The notes below the pieces were generated by a model, which saw nothing but the letters and a program-made list of their open reading frames with translations, had not been told where the DNA came from and searched no databases. The position numbers and the translations under genes are program-made. From assembly GCA_958496175.1 (NCBI GenBank), contig OY292276.1, positions 23,578,001 through 23,642,000 of the forward strand: a DNA stretch of 64,000 nt, read 5' to 3'. Positions 58,725-64,000 of this stretch are shown in pieces (the stretch's first letter is position 1; each line of letters begins with the position of its first letter). This DNA is from Sisyra terminalis. Its lineage: Eukaryota; Arthropoda; Insecta; Neuroptera; Sisyridae.

Positions 58725-61205
58725 ATCATTTTTAAATTAAGAAAATATATATATCACTTTTTTCTTTGAATTTTAAGACAAACATTTTTTTTTTCTATTA
58801 AAGGGAATAGTATTTTCAAAAAAAAAAACAATATTGATACTTAATAAACGACAGTATCAAGTTTCAAATGGTCAAATAGATAAACACAAAACAGCGTGTG
58901 GTCTTTTTCACTTCTTTAAAAGAAGTATAACCGAGAAATTTCGAAAATCTATATTTCTACTTTTCCACTTACTATTTCAACAATTGTGTGTCAATATTAT
59001 ATTAGTCCAATTTTAATGGGTATTTAGTTGGTATTTTAAATAAATTCGTTTACTTTAAAATTACTACTTTTAAATTCAGATGAATAGTATTTCCTCATTA
59101 TTTATAATTCAACAACACCTAACACTGGATTTGACTTTCTTTTATTTAATAACATCAATTGGTCACTTATTCAACGAATGAAAAATAAAATGAATTTTTA
59201 ATTTACTTTTTTTATTATCTGATTTGGAAATTATAATTAGAAAGGTCATAACGGTTTTGTCTTTTATTTTATTTTTAAATATTTAACAAATAGTTAAACA
59301 ATTTCACGTACATATATAGTGTTTATGTAAGTACACCTATGTAATTTAATTGTCTAGGTAAATGTAAATATAAGAAGAAACAAATAGATTGTGATGGTAC
59401 CCACGTAAAATTTTTCGCTAAGTTAGTTTCTCACAATTAAATATTGATTTCTACAAAAAAAAATTGTACAACTTACGTGTAACATAGATATTTATACAAC
59501 TAGCAGTTACAAATCGCGTTATTATCCGACTTTCGGTCTTTGTGTTTGATTTGATTTTCTATCATTCGACTTTTCCATTCTGTTTATTTTCATGTTAACT
59601 TTGTACAATGTCGTTTGTGTGAATATTTTTCAATTGCAAACATTCATGCATCCACTTTAATTACAAATAAACTCATTAGAAATGAGGAGAAACGAGCGGT
59701 AAATTTAAAAAATCAATAGGTATATAAAGACCGAAAGGTTATCAGGAGAATTTTTAAATAATTTTTTATATTCCAAAACTGTTTTTTTTCAATATTGTAA
59801 TGACTCTTATATAAAGTGTATTATTAAGTGTTTGTTAGGGGGTGAAAATTACGGAAAGGGTGAAAGAGAAGTTACCGTGAAAAGAGCTTTAAATGGCTCG
59901 AAGCCACTAGACGAAAACGACTTGACTTACACTCAACACTTCATTTACTCATCTCTCCTCTATATACCAGATACTATACCAGATATACATGGTACATAAA
60001 ATGAGGAATTTCGCAATAACCAAATGGAATGCAGCCAGTTGTGCCTTGTGGTTTCTATTGGTTATAAATATGACACATCGAACGACTAAAGGAATCTCTC
60101 CCATTTATCCTTTCCCCTTCATTTTCACTTCTTTCGTTTCATTCTAACACATTACGAACCGCATTTTTCGAAGTTTACCAGACACCAATTGATTCATTTC
60201 TTTTTCCAGTGTAACAAAAATCAACATTTTCGGTCGATTTTCAAATAAGAGCAACATAAAATAAATAAGTAAATAACCATCAGAATAGTTTCAAAAAAAT
60301 AAAAACTAGTTGAGAAATACACTTAGGTATGTACCTATTTATTTTATTGGTTACTAAATTCTACTTTTCAAAAAATTTCAAGTGTTTACAGAGCTAAGTC
60401 TTTTCCATAATTACAATATCTCATATTATCTCATACTTTAAAGTCCTCAATTAGTAAATTTATATTATTTAGACTGTGAAGAATTAACAATGCAAAGAAA
60501 AAGAAGGTTAAGAGTCATTTTTAAAATATGTTTAACACATATCTATATATTTTTTTTTACTCAACGAAGTTCAATAAAATCGCTATTATGAATACCGCAT
60601 GACTTCTTGCTGTTTTTATATTACACGATATTTGATTAATTTGCCTAATTTTTGCTTTTTTTAGGTTTGGTGTCTTCTATCAAACAAATGGTTAGCCCTT
60701 ATTTCAAGAAATACAATAATAATAAAAATAAATGGTCATCTAGATTAAAAACTACTGAAGTAAATATTTTTGCTTTAACCATATCCAGTTGAAATTAAAA
60801 GACCAATTTATTACAGAGGACCAAATAAGAATAGTTTTACATTGGTACGCTTGCTATTCGATTTCTATTCGCAAAGTATTCGTTAACACGTTTTAAACCC
60901 TATGTATTAAAATGTGGGACAGAGTTAAAAACATTTCAGGTAGAGAATTAAAACAAGTTGACTAAAATATTTTTCTAACAAAAGTTTGAATTATAAACAT
61001 ATGAATGGAAAATGGTTCTAATTATATTTCGTTAACTCGTTTTCCATCAATCAAATTCAAAGATCAAAAAAAATTAAAGTTGTTAAATATAATATTTATT
61101 AACTTCTTATATTTCATAAAAATTCAACCTTTTGGTTACTTCATTTTAGATTAATAATTCACGAACGTCTTTTCGTAATAAAAAATCGTATAGGGTATAG
61201 CCGGA
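58725..61205. other. intronic AT-rich stretch
   Basis: A less repetitive patch at about 59870-60200 (ACCGTGAAAAGAGCTTTAA, GGTTATAAATATGACACA) is the only part that stands out. The frame at 58834-59016 has no domain. Confidence 0.3.
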
Positions 61206-61208
61206 TAT

Positions 61209-61910
61209 TAGGAGGTTGACAAATAATATTGTTTCTTAATCTACAGATATTCAATTGCCATTTATCGACTTATAAGTTACTTCAAAGTTGTATTAAAGAC
61301 ATTTTATGACCAGAGGGACTTGCTTACTCGTAAAATATCAAAAAATATTTATTTTTCGAAGGAATACAAATTCAGTATTATATTCCCTTCGAATTTTACA
61401 GGGTAGTAACATAAAGTTGGTTTTTTCTATATTTATTCTAGTGCATTAGATGTTCATTAGTGCCAAATGAGTTTTTTTCAGTTCAAATTCGACCATTTTG
61501 TTTCCCAACTCGTAACAATCAAGAATGATAAAAACTTTAAACAATAAAATATTTTAGAGGAAATGGTACCATATTCATATCAGGCTGTCGAAAAGCTATC
61601 AAATATTCCTAATCAATCTTGATAGACCAACCAAGTATCCAAAAGTTTCTCTAACACGTTTCTTGTTCTCTAATACGATAATGCAAAGCTTTTCTACAAA
61701 AAAAGTTAAATAAATTAAAAATAGGCGCTATTGCCTTATTCAGTATATTGTCCAAAGTTGTTCTATCGGATTTCTATTTGTTTCAATCGCTTCACTATTT
61801 TCTAAATGGTAAAAACTTTGAAAGCTTAAACGAAGTTCAAAATGCGATTTACATATGTTTTACTTAGTAATCAATTGATTTTTACTAATTTAGTATTCAA
61901 CATTTATATA
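61209..61910 (+). pseudogene. mariner-type transposase remnant
   Basis: At 61750-61860 a plus-strand frame reads SDFYLFQSLHYFLNGKNFES then LNEVQNAI. This is the block that follows the last catalytic Asp of mariner transposases (SPDLAPSDYHLF.SL...L.GK.F.S.E.....). TTAGGAGGTTGACAAATAA at 61209 resembles a mariner left terminus. The rest of the transposase is unreadable and the right terminus was not found. Confidence 0.6.
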
Positions 61911-61929
61911 ATAGAAATCAAAAGACTTA

Positions 61930-64000
61930 TGATATTGAGGGTTGCATCATAGATCAAAAAAAATTTTTTTATTTTATTTTTTATTTGCAAATAAATTGCA
62001 CAATCTGCATAGGGTTGCAATAAGTGCATTCAATCCATATACAATCACATGTAAGCACTAGACCCAGTAGATTAGTGTATACGTACAAAGAGATCAAAAA
62101 TTGAAACTTATAACTTTTGTGTAATGTAATGTTAAAAAAACAACATTACTTTCCGGTCCCCCTAATATAAGAGGAATGTTCATCACGGAGCTTTCTATTT
62201 GACCAGAGATTATTTCTTTATCAAATAAGTAATTCAAACCAACAAAAAATTCGGCTCTTAATCTTAAGTAGTATTTGAGTTACTCGAAAACCATATTTTT
62301 TCGTTTTTTATAAATAAAATATATTAAGTTTTATTTCTTACAAATACAGTGAAAAATAATTACAGTGAATTTATTTTTCCATGCGTTTTACCCTTTAAGA
62401 TTGAAAAAAAAACAACTTTTAGTAATTGTCAATTCTACTATTGGAAAAAAAATTGTTTTGGAATTATTTTTATTTGATACGAAAACGATCTCTTTTCTCC
62501 ACGAGAGTAGATATTCAGTCATACTAATTTTCTTTCTTAATTTTTAAGTCTATCGCAAAAAATCATTTATAAAAGTGAGAAAGAAGATCCATAGATCACA
62601 AAATATCTTATTATACAATGAAATCGGTGAAAATGTTTAACGAGGACTTTTTAGAGCAGAGCAATAAGCAAAATAAATTCAAGATTGCTCAAAATTTTAC
62701 AATCGAAATTTTTCACGATTGCAATAGTTCGAAGAAGGAATTGAAGATTTATTGAACCCTTTCCTCACATGTGAGCTTTTCCTGTTAAAACGAGTACACG
62801 AGAAAAAAATAGAATAGTTAACATATACGTTGTATATATGAAAAAATGATTCGATGAAAAAATTGTCATTATTTCAGTTGGTGAATTTTTATAAACCCTA
62901 GAGTTACTAAGCCATAGTAGTTATATAGCAACGCGGCGGAAAAAATCATACTAAAATAGAAATAGTTTAATTCACTTTCGGTACTAGGAAGTAAAAGTTG
63001 ACAATTAAAAGTTCAAGCAATGGAAAAAATTCAATCCAAAAAATAAATGATAAAAATTAAAAATATAAAAAAACAAAAAAACAAAGATGAATTTAGTAAA
63101 CCTTGTGAATATTCTAATCTAATATTATTGGCAATTGCGCAATTATTTTCAAGTATTTATCTTCTAAAGTATTATTTAAGGAAAAAATCTTTTAACTGAA
63201 TTACAAAATTGGGTAAAAATTTAGTTTTTAACGAAGCGAACACAGTCACTACCTGTTGAACAAACAATAACTAGTCTTTTTTAGGAAAAAATCAATGAAT
63301 ACTATTGGTAATATTTAATATAAGGAGGTGAAGAATATGGTATTTAAACAGTTAATGTCAATGATGATGATTAATGTCATATATATTGTCGTTGTAACGT
63401 ACATATTTTAAGTCTATTTATTCTATTATTATTTCGTGTTTTTTTAACTTCATACATTGTTTTAGAGAGGCTAATGAAGAAGTGAAAAAGGAGAAGGATG
63501 ACGAATCTATGTAGAATCTTGTAAATGAGAGATTCTCAAAACTTCAACAACTCACGTCTGACACTTTACATAATAATCTATTCATAAATTTGCTCGTACC
63601 TTATGGCAGATTTATCATTAATTTATATGAAAATTTTGGGTGCCACTGTCTTAGAAGTTATTTTCTAATGATTAATTAAGCGACAAGTCACATTGATTTT
63701 TGGGTTTATTCAAAATATAATATATTCAATTAGCTTGTTAAAATATTTGCTTGGATTTTACATTTCATTTTTGAATATTTTTGTATATATACTTTAACGA
63801 TTTTCTCACGTTTAAATCCTTTTTTTTTAATTCCCTAAATTTTATATTATCTTATGATTATTAATACAGAGTGTATATAGAAAAAAAGAAAATTAGGGAT
63901 AGAATTCAACCACGCGGGAAACTAAACCTGCTGTCAGACAAAAAACAGAAACAAATATTAATCGGGTCATGTTTTCTTAAACAAATATAAAATTTAACAC
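61930..64000. other. intronic AT-rich stretch to the window end, nothing recognised
   Basis: No frames with domains, no repeat boundaries and no DMRT DMA-domain exon seen. The short frame at 62365-62547 is unremarkable. Confidence 0.4.

Overview
The window is AT-rich eukaryotic DNA with few genes, many decayed transposons and long introns. It is insect nuclear genome sequence: it holds an RR-2 (Rebers-Riddiford) cuticle protein gene, which is arthropod-specific, and the first coding exon of a dmrt99B/DMRTA-type DM-domain gene. A beetle is plausible, but the sequence alone does not prove the order.

Only two genes are secure. (1) On the minus strand, a two-exon cuticular protein gene has a 4-codon first exon at 8372-8383 that starts the signal peptide, a 3.47 kb intron, and a main exon at 4079-4897 with the chitin-binding RR-2 consensus. 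A TATA box (8434-8441) and an AATAAA signal (4000-4005) frame it. (2) On the plus strand, a dmrt99B-like gene begins at 39200 with a GC-rich exon coding the DM zinc module. It ends at a consensus splice donor at 39744. No later exon was found before the window ends, so about 24 kb to the right appears to be its first intron.

Layout: 1-2.7 kb is mostly featureless, with a possible frameshifted ORF. 2.8-8.4 kb holds the cuticle gene, with an intron full of repeats (terminal-inverted-repeat element, SINE piece, 200-bp tandem array). 9.7-11.3 kb holds LINE RNase H-end remnants. 13.4-32.9 kb is a graveyard of non-autonomous DNA transposons and foldback elements, several with intact target-site duplications, plus an unassigned decayed coding stretch at 25.7-26.5 kb. 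33.5-34 kb is a LINE reverse-transcriptase remnant. 34-39.2 kb is the upstream flank of dmrt99B. 39.7-64 kb is the presumed dmrt99B intron, with further foldbacks, LINE and mariner debris and several higher-GC islands that are candidate enhancers.

The most interesting signal is a set of four (possibly five) short motifs at about 2.8, 5.2, 5.75, 37.6 and 45.7 kb. They share the architecture helix-CTGANGA-A-helix-GAAA-CNTN-helix. The helix sequences differ between copies while pairing is mostly kept. This is the layout of small hammerhead ribozyme variants known from Penelope-like retroelements. No tRNA gene, rRNA gene or CRISPR array was recognised; no prokaryotic features are expected.
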